Shown piece after piece: positions 1 to 11,032 of a stretch of 64,000 bases of DNA. Every line of letters begins with the position of its first letter. The stretch's first letter is position 1. Below the pieces are notes generated by a model. That model had not been told where the DNA came from. It did no database searches and saw only the letters and a list, made by a program, of their open reading frames with translations. Source of the stretch: Amaurobius ferox. Lineage: Eukaryota; Arthropoda; Arachnida; Araneae; Amaurobiidae. The stretch lies in contig OX578134.1 in NCBI GenBank assembly GCA_951213105.1, positions 136,251,293 to 136,315,292 on the forward strand, written 5' to 3'. The translations under genes and the position numbers were made by a program.

Positions 1-2464
1 ATAATTATCTATGATGATGCTAATATTATGTTTTGCACAAATGATAATAATTAAATGATTACTAATATTCTATAATATATTCATAAAAGTAGAACGACAT
101 TCTTATTTCTTCACAAAAATCAAGTTAATTATTGTAATTATCAAATTTAAAAACTTTATTTTTTACTTGCGTGTTTCTGTTTTTGAATACTTTTAGATTC
201 TCATGTTTATCTTGATCATGATATAAATCTTGAAAAATCCAATATACGAAATTATTTTAAAAAAAAATTAAATATCTTCTTTCGGCAATTTAGTTTGTAT
301 TGATTGACATGAGGATCTGATCGATGTAAATATGGGGCAGTGGTTTGTTTGTGAATGGTATAATTGTTTCTTGATTTTATGTTGTAACTTTCTAATGTGT
401 ATTTCTTAATTTTAAATTTAATTTAGAGGGGACCTTACATCGTGCTTATCACAACAAAAGTGGATAGCGAATTTTTCTTTGTTTACGAGGATACGCATTT
501 TTGTATATGTGGCGCGCAAGTTTCTGACTCAAATGTGATCAGCAAGCCTCTGACTCAAATATGGCCCTCGAACCTCTGACTCATGATTCAAAAATGGTTG
601 ATGACCACTGATATAAACTATTTCAGTCAGAACGTTGCTCAACTTTCCGCGTATCAGATAAGACTTTTGCCTCATTCCAGAACGGAATTTTATTTTGTAA
701 TAGTATAATTTCTTGCAACATTTGAATCTATTTTAACAAGCCATATAATATGGCGATACAGAGAAAGATAATCCATCCATTTTATCTGAAGTAATTTGTG
801 ATGCTCTCTTTTATTTAGTGAGTTAAAATGTTTGTTCATTGCTGAGGAAATGATAATGCCTGAGTATTTTAGTTTATCTAAGGATTCAATATTGGATATA
901 AAAAAAATTAGTATAGTACAAATCCAAAGTTGAATTAGCTAGATTTAATTCCATATTAATTTCCTTTCCATATTCTAAGCACATTTCCTAATTTTGAGCC
1001 TATCTGATGATGAAATTACTGGTAGATGTCAATCATTAAAACCGGTTATCCGTAGGGCGTGCCAGATCTGTGGGAGCCTGTGTCCGGTAAGTAGTAAAAT
1101 TCATGATGTCGAGCATTCCTCGCTTGTACTGATGGGTTCGACTTTAAAGTAGAATTATGACCAGAAAACTTTTAATTCTGACATCTTGCTATATAAATCA
1201 AGTCTTCCACTCCATCCGTCGATTTTCCTTCCCCTGATTCTATTGTGTCTTTAGTTTAAGTTTAAACTGCCCATTACACAGTTATATCATTATTTAATCG
1301 CATTCGCACTGATGAAGTTAAGAACAGGCGTAATTTCCTGTGTCAGGCTGTGGTGTTTGTTCTCCCCCTTTTAATTCTTGAAAATGAATATAAGTCCTAT
1401 ATTGGTAGTACTAAGCATACCACAAGTATTCATTTATCTGAACATGTTTGCGACATTCAAAATAAAAAACTGTCTACTGCTCTTTGCTATTAATGATAAT
1501 TTTACCACTGTTTTGAACAAAACTTTACTTTTAATCAGTTACAATAATCCCCATAATCTTTTACTTTTTGAATTCCTTCTCATACATCTGTGTTCCGAAT
1601 CTTTTTGCAATTTCAAACCCGTTCAGACCCTCAGTTTCGCATGCGATCTCATCGGCTCATTCTCGACTCATGGCGTGCATCACCCCCTTACACAATTTTC
1701 TTGATATATAGTAAATTTTTCTTTGATTTCGACAACACATATATTGGTTGCTCTGTATTTTATGATCTACTGTTATTTATGTATTTTGTAATTTAAAAAT
1801 ATTTTAAATGTATCGGATTTTACGGAGATCAATATGCAAATCTTGTCTCGCGGCCGTGGGCTGTGCATAAGAGATCATGTTCATCACGTCTTAAACAATT
1901 TACATTGTCACTGATGAAGAACGTTTTGACGCCTGAAAGAGTTCTGGTATTGTATTTTTATGTACGTCATAGATGGTGATAATGTTAATGGCCGATTATT
2001 TACCATTCAGTTGATTGGCTTTATTATATCGTTTTAAAGTTTATGCTAAATTGGCATGTAATGCTAAATTTCCGTGTAAAAATGTTGTACGGCGGAATAT
2101 GAATATCTCAAATCAAGTATACTTTTAAGTTAAGTAGATAATATTTCTTTTTACTTTCCGAATACATACGTGTAACGCTTCTTTCTATACTTTCACGAAC
2201 AGTTCTAGCATGCACAATGGTGATGCGGCTTGCCGGTATACAACGCAAAGCGAGATTAACGCTGCTTGCCAGTATACAACGCAAACGAGATAATCTTCGG
2301 TAGATCATAGGCACAAAACAGAACTCAAGGGCATAGAAATGTATTATACTATTTATACGCTAATTTTCTTCGGCTTTATTTGCAAAATTCGGAAACAGCT
2401 GCGAAACAAGTTTCAGAAGTGATATAAAATCCACAGAGGAAAAAAAAAAATCCTAATGGAATTT
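1..2464. other. Spacer with no supported gene
   Basis: No open frame here looks like a protein; the longest frames (about 108 codons) are low-complexity. Three recognisable pieces occur. One is a 26-bp-period triplicate around ctgactca at 524, 550 and 576. A second, about 1026-1260, weakly resembles the promoter-proximal spacer block found before the A genes (15090, 27200, 33070, 45460). The third, at 2150-2320, is a spacer module with an internal 36-bp duplication, also present near 41360 and 56700. This is probably the remains of an older array unit. Confidence 0.5.
2227..2291 (+). repeat. 36-bp tandem duplication in a spacer module
   Basis: The core gcttgccRgtatacaacgc occurs at 2228 and again at 2264. 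Related, more diverged duplicated cores occur near 41394 and 41430 and near 56785 and 56820, each inside a longer shared block containing a ccagaatgRtga motif. The duplication therefore predates the spread of the module. Confidence 0.6.
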
Positions 2465-2652
2465 GATGGTCGTTACAATGATATTTATAATAAAATGAGC
2501 TAGCTGTATTAATACAAAAATTATATTGTTTTTAACATTGATCTTTTATTTATGGCTACACGATGTCGGTTTCACTGAAAAATGGCTATGTACAGCGAAA
2601 TTCTGTAAAGTATTGGTGGTATCGTGTGGACTTTTTATGTTATTCGACGGAG
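2465..2652 (+). pseudogene. Gustatory receptor N-terminal fragment (pseudogene)
   Basis: The stretch from about 2546 translates to LYLWLHDVGFTEKW-like residues followed by a VVSC...MLF stretch, matching the first 40-80 residues of the intact receptors downstream. An aaaATGagc start context sits at 2495, but a stop codon follows within two codons. Homology stops near 2650, just before the retrotransposon insertion point. No middle or C-terminal part was found on the other side of the retrotransposon, so the fragment was already truncated before that insertion. Confidence 0.75.
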
Positions 2653-2707
2653 ATTGTAATAGTTGCATTGATATTCTTTTAACAGTTGTAATGTATTGAA
2701 CTACAAC

Positions 2708-3878
2708 TGTCGCGAACGTTTTGGTATACTCGACAGAGAAGACAAAGTTTTGAAATCAAACACATTTATTAAACATGAAATAACAAGGCAGTTGATCGAA
2801 AACAGTGGAGTACAAGCATTTCTCGCAATAACTCAGAGTTACACTCGGTAGGGTGACCATTAAGAACACCCCTGGAGGAAGAGGAACCAAGAGAATACAC
2901 ATATTTTCTGATACATAAAATAAACACAATATTCCTCACATTATACTTGACATTTATATATCACATTTGTATACTTTGAACATATACGACATTTTCATAT
3001 AACATCATCAATGACTTGATACTCACGAGGATTTGACAATTAACACTCTATTTGTTAGGTGGAAGACTAAATATATATAAAACTTTACCTCGTCTCTTTT
3101 AAATATAACATTTACAATTCTGTACCATGGGAAAGGATATCAGGATGGACTCTCGGCATAAACTCATCGAGATTCTTGCGCAGAACAAAATCCATAATGG
3201 TCGGGAAACTTGACTACACAACATCATGCTGGCGGAATTCGACATCTTGGTTGGTTACTGAGATTGGTTGATTCGTACCTTAGGACACAAGGCGGAGTCA
3301 GGCAAATACAAATCGCTGTAAAATGAGCTTTCCCTCTAGCCCTATTAGCGATTCAAGCCGACCAGTGAAAGAACCATTTTCTCTTTTCACAAGACTCATT
3401 ATTCCATTACTACCAGGCTGATTCATTTAAAAACACGAGTGACTCATCTCTGAACCGAGCCAAACGACTCTACGCACAACTTGTCGAACTATGTTACATA
3501 TTTTAATCACATCCTTCCACTTTCAAAATTAATCCACCTTTTCTTAAACTTCGCGATCATACGCGAATCAAACACACACGTCTACATTTTTCCACGACTC
3601 CTTCCACACTGCTTCCAAAATCCTTTTTCAAACGCGCGCGTGCGCAAAACCTGCAAGTTCCCAACTAGCGACTGAGAAGCGAAAATACAAAACTATTACT
3701 ATTTTTCTGGGACATAAACACTTTTGCGATTTTAGAGTTCACTTCCCTTAAAAGTCAATGTAATTGAAAACATGTAGAAAAGACATTTACATTTCGAAAT
3801 TGACACTTTCAATCACACAGAAATAAAACAATACTTTAATATACAATTTTAACACAGAGGTGTGAAAGCCTTATCACA
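2708..3878 (-). repeat. 3' LTR of the Ty3/gypsy element
   Basis: It begins TGTCGCGAAC and ends TTATCACA on the + strand (element orientation is minus). It is the same length as the right LTR and differs from it at one position that I could see (3053). The flanking base pairs CAAC at 2704-2707 are the left target duplication. Confidence 0.95.
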
Positions 3879-3905
3879 CTCCTTCGGGGCCCGGGAGAAA
3901 AATTT
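3879..3905 (-). other. Polypurine tract beside the 3' LTR
   Basis: Read on the minus strand, a purine-rich run ending GAAGGAG directly abuts the LTR start TGTGATAAGG. This is the usual position of the plus-strand primer of LTR retroelements. The purine run is interrupted by a GGGCCCC block, so its exact limits are uncertain. Confidence 0.7.
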
Positions 3906-5089
3906 CCTGCAAAGCGGGGAATTTTTCCACACAATACTAGGAAAATACCTGCATTAAGTTCCCAATGACATATGTTCCATTGAGAGGAATTTAGTGTAAA
4001 TTTTGAGCGATGTACATGTACGTTAAAGAAAAAACAAAAACAAACAAGATCATGACCAGCATAATAACCAAAATCCAAGAGTGGCCTAAAGTTTGACTCG
4101 TGAGTCAAAAAAAAATAAGTCTCAATACAAGCATAGACCTTTACAAGACAACACCAAATTAACAAGACACAAATGATGAAATTGCCCCTTTTAAAATTTA
4201 AACACTAATACATTTTCTGGTGAGTACCACAGAGACATGAAAATTTAATTTACTCAACTCACAAAAAGTTTAACTAAACAAAAAGTTTTCTTTCTTCAAA
4301 AATTTTACAATTAAAATTCTATAAATTTACTTTTCACAGAAATCAATTTATTAACTATTATCCAACCTTGCCAACAAATTACTTTAAAGGACATTTAAAA
4401 AAATTACTAATTTAGAAAATGAGACAAATTTTCAAACCAAGAATGTTGATCAGGCACCCAGGCAAGAAACAAGTCCATTAGAAAGTTGCAAACCTAGAGG
4501 TGGCGGTACCCCCAACCAATAAGTCAACAAACACCAAATGACAAAAAAAAATTTTCTAAAATTTACTAGACCTTTAAATTAAAAAAAATCATTCACACAT
4601 TCATAAAATAAAACAGAGATAAAAATTATCAGTTATCCTTAAAAATCCTTACCAAAACTCTAATCCATCAAGTACTTAATTATCTTAAAATTACTTTAAA
4701 ACATTACTGCTTATCATTAAAGTAAAGCAAAAAAAAAATTATTATTTAAGTATTTAGAATTTTAAAACACTACTTCAACCTGATTAACATGGCACTCACA
4801 TTCAGAAAGCTGCACTGGCACAGAACTTGCAGTACAGAACATTCAGCTGACTGACACACAAAGCAAATTACACAGAAGTTCAGAAATATTGGATCCATTT
4901 TAACATAGCATACAGTTTTGCAAAACATTTTGTGAAACAATTGAAAATATAATATTATGAAACATAATTGTCCATCTCACAACAATATCAGTCTTTTTTT
5001 GAAAATGTGAGAATTTCATAATCTAAACATTTTACTTTACTTTTGAGCCAATTGCTCTCTTGACATATTGCCTTAATTGACAAGTAACT
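3906..5089 (-). other. Retroelement 3' untranslated region
   Basis: About 1.2 kb lies between the pol stop (TAA at 5090-5092) and the polypurine tract. It contains only short AT-rich frames. I found no signal peptide, no membrane-anchored frame and nothing resembling an envelope gene, so the element looks like a plain retrotransposon rather than an errantivirus. Confidence 0.7.
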
Positions 5090-8000
5090 TTAATGAATAA
5101 ATTGGCCTCTTGGGCGCAAGTCATACTTGTGTGAATTAGGAACATTTTGAGTTTTAACCCTATTTTGATGGTTTAGAAAATATCTACTTTTAAATTGTCT
5201 TGTTTCTTGAGTTGAAGAATTATCAATGTTATCATTATATGTGCTAGAAATCAATTCACTACGTCTAGGAGGTAAAGGAGTTAATCTATTAACGTGGACC
5301 AATTGCTGATTACATGGATTGTTTTTGTGTTGAATGACAAAGTTAACTTCAGTTGTTTGCTTGATAACTTCAAAAGGACCATGATTTAAAGAACTGAGTT
5401 TTTTTGATTGGCCTGGCCGAATATGAGGTGTGTAAAGATAGACCAAGTCACCAACTTTAATCTTAGGCATTTTAGCAGATTTATGTTGTTGAAGTTGTTG
5501 TGATTCCTGAGCTTCCTCAAGGTTTTTCCTAACAGTTACAAAGGTCTTTTTTAAGCGAACCTGTAAGTCATCTGAATAATCATGAGTAGATTTGTAAACT
5601 GGATATTTTACACCTGTTAAAAGAGCATCAGGTAGCACAGGGTCTCGACCAAAGACAAGATGTGCTGGGGACTCGCCTGTTGAGGCATGGACTGACGTTC
5701 TATGAGCCATTAAAGCAAATTGAATCATTCGATCCCAATCGCCCTTATCAGAATAGACCAGATTCTTTAAGGATCTAACTAACGTACCGTTCAGTCTTTC
5801 GACTAGCCCGTCTGACTGGGGATGGTACGCTGAAGTATTATGTTTTTTTATGCCTAATTTCTTGTATAGATTGTTGGCAGCTTCAGAAATGAAGTTACTA
5901 CCTTGATCCGTAATTAAGTGAGCAGGAATTCCATGAATACTTATAAATCTCTCTAAACAAGCGAGAATATCCTCAGTTTTAACTGTAGCAAGTGGATAAG
6001 CCTCTGGCCATCTAGTGAAGTAATCTGTAATGACAAGAATGTACTTCATCCCAGAATTCGAGATAGGTAGTGGGCCGACTACATCCATAGCCACACGTTC
6101 AAAAGGATAAGTTGTAATAGGAAATTTCTGTATTGGAGCCTTGTTGTTACGAAAACCTCTGTTTTTTACACAAGTTGTGCACGACTTCACATAATTTTCA
6201 GTCTGAGCATGCATGTCTGGCCAATAATAGTTAACTGAAATTTTTGCCAGAGTTCTTTGAAAACCACAATGTGCAGCAACAGGAGAATCATGGCAAAGCC
6301 ATAGAATTTCTGAGACTAAGTCTTGAGGAATAACTACTCTCTCATTATATTGCTGTCTCTGCTTTGGATTTTTGTGTATGCAATGTAACATACCATTTTT
6401 CATGAAAAATGAAAGTTTTTGTGGGTATGGTTTTACACCTTTTTCCAGAAGATTTTTGATTTTTATACATCTAGGATCTTTCAATTGACCAATAGCTATC
6501 CTAGTTACCAGAGAAGCTTCCACAGTAGTCTGTACTTGATCTTGAGAATTTTCAACGATTGCATTTATGTTTTCACTACTATCATTATTCTGTACCACTA
6601 CTTTTCCAGAAATTTTCGTAGGGACAGATTCTACAATACTTTTAGGAACAGTTTGTTTCTGAGTGTTTTGAGATTTCTTTGAAGAAGACTCATCAATACA
6701 TCTCGAAAAATAGTCAGCTACAACATTATGTTTCCCCGGTTTATGAATGATTTCATAATCAAAAGCCTGCAATGAAACGATCCAGCGAGCTATGCGCGAA
6801 GTAGGATCTCTTAATTTGAAAATGAACGATAAGGATGCTTGATCACAGTAAATTTTGAAATGTTTGCCTAAGAGATAGTGCTTAAATTGCTGGGTAGCCC
6901 AAACCACAGCCAAAGCTTCTTTCTCGACTACACTGTAATTCACTTCAGCACCTTGTAATTTTCGACTAGCAAAGGAAACTGGGTGAGATAACCCATTTTC
7001 ATCCAATTGCGAAAGAACTGATCCCAAAGCGTAATTAGAGGCATCTGTATGCAAAGTAAAGGGCAAATTAAAATTTGGTAATTTTAAAATTGGTTCTTGA
7101 ATAAGCTTGTTCTTAAGTATTTCAAAAGCTTCCTGAGCCTCCTGACTCCACACAAACTTTTTCTGCTTTGATTTCAAAAGATTAGTTAGTGGAAGAGTAA
7201 TCTTTGCATAATCTGGTACAAACTTCCTATAAAAGCCTGTCAAACCCAAAAATTGTCTGATATTCTTGGCACAGGTGGGTACTTTAAATTTTTGCACTAA
7301 ATCAATGTTATGAGGGTCTGGCTGAACTTTTCCCTCAGACACTCTGAAACCTAAGTACTTTATTGTCTTTCTGAAAAAGAAGCATTTTGATGGCTTTAAC
7401 CTAAGACCATGTTGAGATAATTTAATAAAAACTTCTTCTAATTTCATCATGTGTTCTTCAAAAGTTTTTGATGAGATGATAACATCATCTATGTATATTC
7501 CTGATAACCCTGCCAGTACAAGAGACATTAATCTCTGAAAAGACGCTGGTGCGTTTTTTAGACCAAAAGGGGTCCTACACCATTCGTAGTGACCGGTGGG
7601 CGTGGAAAAAGCTGTTTTGTGTGAATCCTGTGGATTCAAATGCAATTGGTAGAATCCTGAAGTTAAGTCCAAAGTTGAGAAAAATGTAGCACCTGCTAAA
7701 TTATCAATCAATTCACTAATGTTAGGAATTGGAAAATTTTCTGTAATAGTAAGTTTGTTTAACTTGCGAAAATCACAACATAATCTATAAGAACCATCCG
7801 GTTTCCTTACAAACAGTACTGGCGTATTGTAAGGTGAAAAACTAGGTTTAATTATTTTAGCTTCTAATAATTCTGTGACTTGTCTATTGAGTTCCCCTTG
7901 TAAATGATGTGGAACTTTGTATGGTTTCTGATAAACAGGAACAGATGTTTCCAAATTTATCTCATGTAATATGGTTTTACAACCAGACAACTCAGCAACA

Positions 8001-8635
8001 TTCTTTGCAAAAACTTGTCTATATTTATTCAACAAAGTTGATAATTTATGTTTTTGATCTTTTTGGAGATGACTCAGGTCAAAATCTCCTCCCCAACTTT
8101 CAAAAGGCTCCAAAGGTTCACTGGAGTCCAACTCTCCCTCACTCACTACATTAACTTCAACCTCCTCAGACACCTGAATTTCCTGAACATGAGCCACTTT
8201 TCTACCCTTATTCAAATGATAAGGTTTTTCCTCTGGGTTAGCAACACGAACCCAAATAATTCCATCCTTAGGAGCTCTATATACAGCTCTAGCAATGAAG
8301 ATGTGGTCATTTTTCTCTGATTCCAGAAGCAAGGTGGAATTTTCCGGAAACCCTTCTGAAAGTTTGATTTTAATAAATGATTCAGATAAAGGAGGAATTA
8401 TACATTTTTGTGAATTTTTCACAATAATTGGCTCTTTAATTTTTGTATTTAGAGTTTCTTTTACTCTACATAAGTTATTAACAGTTTTAATGTTTAAGTT
8501 CTTATGCTGTGCCACTTCTTCAGTACCACCTCTAACATGATTTTGCTTTTCCCCCATATGCAAAGTAACATTCTGTGCATTTACTACCAAATCTCTAAAA
8601 GATCTGCTTCCATTTTCCAAATCGTTAATATGTAC
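5090..8635 (-). CDS. pol: Ty3/gypsy pol: RT, RNase H, integrase
   Basis: The frame is open from the codon after the gag TAG stop (8636-8638) to TAA at 5090, about 1,181 codons, with no ATG near its start. It is therefore presumably made by read-through of that stop or translated as part of an originally continuous frame. Counting from the TTG codon at 8620, the reverse transcriptase occupies about 230-420, with the catalytic D near 318 and YIDDV at 376-380. RNase H spans about 520-640, with D526 and D593. The integrase zinc domain has H777, H784, C814 and C817, and the integrase core has D846, D905 and E941. The C-terminal tail is basic and I saw no chromodomain. All catalytic residues are present, so the enzymes look functional. 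Confidence 0.95.
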   Translation of the reverse strand, partial: VHINDLENGSRSFRDLVVNAQNVTLHMGEKQNHVRGGTEEVAQHKNLNIKTVNNLCRVKETLNTKIKEPIIVKNSQKCIIPPLSESFIKIKLSEGFPENSTLLLESEKNDHIFIARAVYRAPKDGIIWVRVANPEEKPYHLNKGRKVAHVQEIQVSEEVEVNVVSEGELDSSEPLEPFESWGGDFDLSHLQKDQKHKLSTLLNKYRQVFAKNVAELSGCKTILHEINLETSVPVYQKPYKVPHHLQGELNRQVTELLEAKIIKPSFSPYNTPVLFVRKPDGSYRLCCDFRKLNKLTITENFPIPNISELIDNLAGATFFSTLDLTSGFYQLHLNPQDSHKTAFSTPTGHYEWCRTPFGLKNAPASFQRLMSLVLAGLSGIYIDDVIISSKTFEEHMMKLEEVFIKLSQHGLRLKPSKCFFFRKTIKYLGFRVSEGKVQPDPHNIDLVQKFKVPTCAKNIRQFLGLTGFYRKFVPDYAKITLPLTNLLKSKQKKFVWSQEAQEAFEILKNKLIQEPILKLPNFNLPFTLHTDASNYALGSVLSQLDENGLSHPVSFASRKLQGAEVNYSVVEKEALAVVWATQQFKHYLLGKHFKIYCDQASLSFIFKLRDPTSRIARWIVSLQAFDYEIIHKPGKHNVVADYFSRCIDESSSKKSQNTQKQTVPKSIVESVPTKISGKVVVQNNDSSENINAIVENSQDQVQTTVEASLVTRIAIGQLKDPRCIKIKNLLEKGVKPYPQKLSFFMKNGMLHCIHKNPKQRQQYNERVVIPQDLVSEILWLCHDSPVAAHCGFQRTLAKISVNYYWPDMHAQTENYVKSCTTCVKNRGFRNNKAPIQKFPITTYPFERVAMDVVGPLPISNSGMKYILVITDYFTRWPEAYPLATVKTEDILACLERFISIHGIPAHLITDQGSNFISEAANNLYKKLGIKKHNTSAYHPQSDGLVERLNGTLVRSLKNLVYSDKGDWDRMIQFALMAHRTSVHASTGESPAHLVFGRDPVLPDALLTGVKYPVYKSTHDYSDDLQVRLKKTFVTVRKNLEEAQESQQLQQHKSAKMPKIKVGDLVYLYTPHIRPGQSKKLSSLNHGPFEVIKQTTEVNFVIQHKNNPCNQQLVHVNRLTPLPPRRSELISSTYNDNIDNSSTQETRQFKSRYFLNHQNRVKTQNVPNSHKYDLRPRGQFIH

Positions 8636-8638
8636 CTA
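8636..8638 (-). other. In-frame TAG between protease and RT
   Basis: The minus-strand TAG is the only stop between the gag-protease and pol frames, which share the same phase (10693 and 8635 are in register). The next base is G. It is either a programmed read-through stop or a new nonsense mutation in a formerly single gag-pol frame; the sequence alone does not decide. Confidence 0.85.
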
Positions 8639-10693
8639 TTCACTACCCAAATGTGGCACTACATTATTTTCCGAAAAATTTCTGCTCACATACTCTTCCC
8701 GAATGACCTGAGACTCATTCACTACCGGTGCTAGATCTGCTTTGCATTTGGCACATGCATTCGTATGGAACTCTTTCGGTTTACAGTCCTCTACCACACG
8801 AACATTTTTTCCACTACTCATCTGCGAGTCAGGCACAGCAATACGCTTTGCGACACTACTTAGGTTTGAGTCTGCAATTTCCGACTCATTTGCCGGTTCA
8901 TGATTTGAAATCGAAAGTAAATTATTCGTACATTGATAACCAACAAAAGGAATGGAAGAGTTTGAAAACTTAAAACAGAAGTGATTATAATCTATAATAG
9001 CATTATGTTTATGTAAAAACTTGTTACCAAGGATTACATTATATGAAATAGGAGCTGGTGATTTTAACACAAAAAATTCGGTAGGGAATCTTTCTTTTCC
9101 CAAATTTAGCGAAATAGTGGCAAAACATTCAACTTTAGTATCTTGTGAACTAAAGCTACGCAAAATTGTTGGTTTGTATGTTAGCAACCTATGTGCAATG
9201 GGTACAGTATTTAAAGCTTCCTCATACACTAAATTAATTGAACTACCCGTATCAATCAATATTGACACTTCACTGCTCACTAATTTTCCTTTTATAATAG
9301 AAGAAGATGACAAAGAATTTGTAATATTATGACAAATATTATTTTCCTCAAAATGTGATGTTTGCCTATCAAAAGTTTTTCTATTATTATAATTGTGCAT
9401 GGGATATCTACTCTGATTCCCAGAAGAATGATTTTTGGAATTTTGCAAAGATTTATATGACTCCTTATTTTTATAATTTTGCGTTCCTTGCTTTTTATAC
9501 TTCCACTCATTTGCAGACATTTGCCCTCTGTGTCTTTCACCCTGGTGATACCTAGTTCCAGGACTGGTATAAATTTTCCTACATTTTATACCGTACACAT
9601 CTCTTTTTTGAAAAACCTTTTTCCAACACTGTTCTTGAACGTGACCTAATTTACCACATTTGTCACACTTTGGACGCGGTGAACGCTTTTCGTTAACTTT
9701 ATCTGAATTAAACTTAAATTTTTCTATTTTACCCCTAAGAAATTCAATGTCCCTTTCCTGTTCTAACACTTTTCTTTTTAAATCTGACATACTTTCACTT
9801 TGATCTGGTGTGAGAACATATTTTTCTGGTGTGAGAACACCTTTTCTTGTAAGTACCGGATTAGTCAAGTACATAGCATTATTTTCATTTAAAATAGATT
9901 CCTCAAGAATTGCAAGTTTTCTAGCCGAATAAAAATCTCTAGGGTTTTGTGACAACACCAATCTTTTTAGTTCCGGATATAAACCATTAATAAATGAAGT
10001 TTTCAAAAGTGTTTGCCTGATTTTATTCTCACTTTCGGAATCTACATCTTCCGGAACAACCTTAAATGAAGCAGCTTCGATTCTCATCGAAAACTGTTTA
10101 ACCGACTCATTTGGTCTCTGTGTAAAGTTCACGAGTGAAATTATGTTTTTAGTAACATTTTCGGTCACTTCAAAATGATCTTTCAAAATGTGAATAATTT
10201 CCTGCAAATTTTTACAATTTCTGTGCTTTGGATTCTCTTCAATCAATCTGTTTGCTTCCCCCTCTAAATTCAATCTCAAACAAACTAATTTGTCACACTC
10301 ACTCCAGTTTGCATGAGTGGCTACTAAATTTAACTTTTCCAAAAACTGTGACAACGAAAGCTCTGAATTTCCCGAGAATTTTGGAATATGATGTGCGAAC
10401 TTAGGTGTGAAAATATGGAATGATTTTAACATGTTATCATTTACCGATGAAGCACTGTTTTGATTTGGCAAAGTGCCAGAAGAAGAATTCAGACATACCG
10501 GCGATTTATCTGATATATTTTCCTCATTAGATTTAGCTTTGTGGCTAACATTTTTAACTTTACTTTTAGAATTAACAGTATCCGACTCAGTAGCAATATC
10601 AAGCGACAAATTCAAGGAGGAATTTAATTTTTTACTTGAATTTTTACTCATCTTACCGACATTTACTTTTTTGTTTCTAGTAATTGGAGTCAT
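8636..10693 (-). CDS. gag: Ty3/gypsy gag with zinc knuckle and protease
   Basis: 685 codons from the ATG at 10693 to TAG at 8636-8638. The frame extends four codons further upstream to a TTG, but the ATG is the sensible start. The order is a low-complexity Ser/Asn/Lys N-terminus, a helical capsid-like region (about residues 90-270), and a short coiled segment. A CCHC zinc knuckle (C-x2-C-x4-H-x4-C) follows at about 343-356, then a basic linker and an aspartic protease with DTG at 481-483 and a closing ILG near 555. Gag packages the RNA and the protease matures the particle. The pol frame follows in the same reading frame directly after the stop, so gag and protease are made without pol unless the TAG is suppressed. 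Confidence 0.95.
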   Translation of the reverse strand: MTPITRNKKVNVGKMSKNSSKKLNSSLNLSLDIATESDTVNSKSKVKNVSHKAKSNEENISDKSPVCLNSSSGTLPNQNSASSVNDNMLKSFHIFTPKFAHHIPKFSGNSELSLSQFLEKLNLVATHANWSECDKLVCLRLNLEGEANRLIEENPKHRNCKNLQEIIHILKDHFEVTENVTKNIISLVNFTQRPNESVKQFSMRIEAASFKVVPEDVDSESENKIRQTLLKTSFINGLYPELKRLVLSQNPRDFYSARKLAILEESILNENNAMYLTNPVLTRKGVLTPEKYVLTPDQSESMSDLKRKVLEQERDIEFLRGKIEKFKFNSDKVNEKRSPRPKCDKCGKLGHVQEQCWKKVFQKRDVYGIKCRKIYTSPGTRYHQGERHRGQMSANEWKYKKQGTQNYKNKESYKSLQNSKNHSSGNQSRYPMHNYNNRKTFDRQTSHFEENNICHNITNSLSSSSIIKGKLVSSEVSILIDTGSSINLVYEEALNTVPIAHRLLTYKPTILRSFSSQDTKVECFATISLNLGKERFPTEFFVLKSPAPISYNVILGNKFLHKHNAIIDYNHFCFKFSNSSIPFVGYQCTNNLLSISNHEPANESEIADSNLSSVAKRIAVPDSQMSSGKNVRVVEDCKPKEFHTNACAKCKADLAPVVNESQVIREEYVSRNFSENNVVPHLGSE

Positions 10694-11010
10694 TTTGCAT
10701 AACAATCAAATATACTCGTATAGTTTAACACAATATGCAATTGCAATGTTCTTAAACAGTATTTACAATAAAACCAGTTTTTATCAAATCAAATGACATA
10801 AATATGCAAACAAATCAATTTTTTTTATCAAATGGCACATATCAAATTCCAAGAACACTCGTTTTTGAGAATACCGAAAGCAGAACATGGAACTCTGTTT
10901 ACTTAAGAAAACACTCATTTTAGCACAACGGTAATTTTTAACCTTCAAAATTTCAATTCTTAAGAAAATTTTTAAAAATTTTAATTCTCTCAGCTCTTCC
11001 CCACTCACCG
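10694..11010 (-). other. Retroelement 5' leader
   Basis: This is the untranslated region between the primer binding site and the gag ATG, about 320 bp, AT-rich, without a protein-like frame. Confidence 0.6.
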
Positions 11011-11028
11011 AGAAAAGTAACGGCACCA
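11011..11028 (-). other. Primer binding site
   Basis: On the minus strand, four bases after the 5' LTR, the sequence TGGTGCCGTTACTTTTC begins. TGG complements the universal CCA tail of a tRNA, as in LTR element primer sites. I cannot name the tRNA with certainty. Confidence 0.75.
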
Positions 11029-11032
11029 ATTC

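Noticed and set aside
3481..3675. 64-codon frame, identical to one at 11806-12000
   Set aside because: It lies in the LTR pair on the strand opposite to the element; identity only reflects identical LTRs.
3836..4165. 109-codon minus-strand frame near the 3' LTR as possible env
   Set aside because: It overlaps the LTR boundary and has no signal peptide, anchor or envelope feature.
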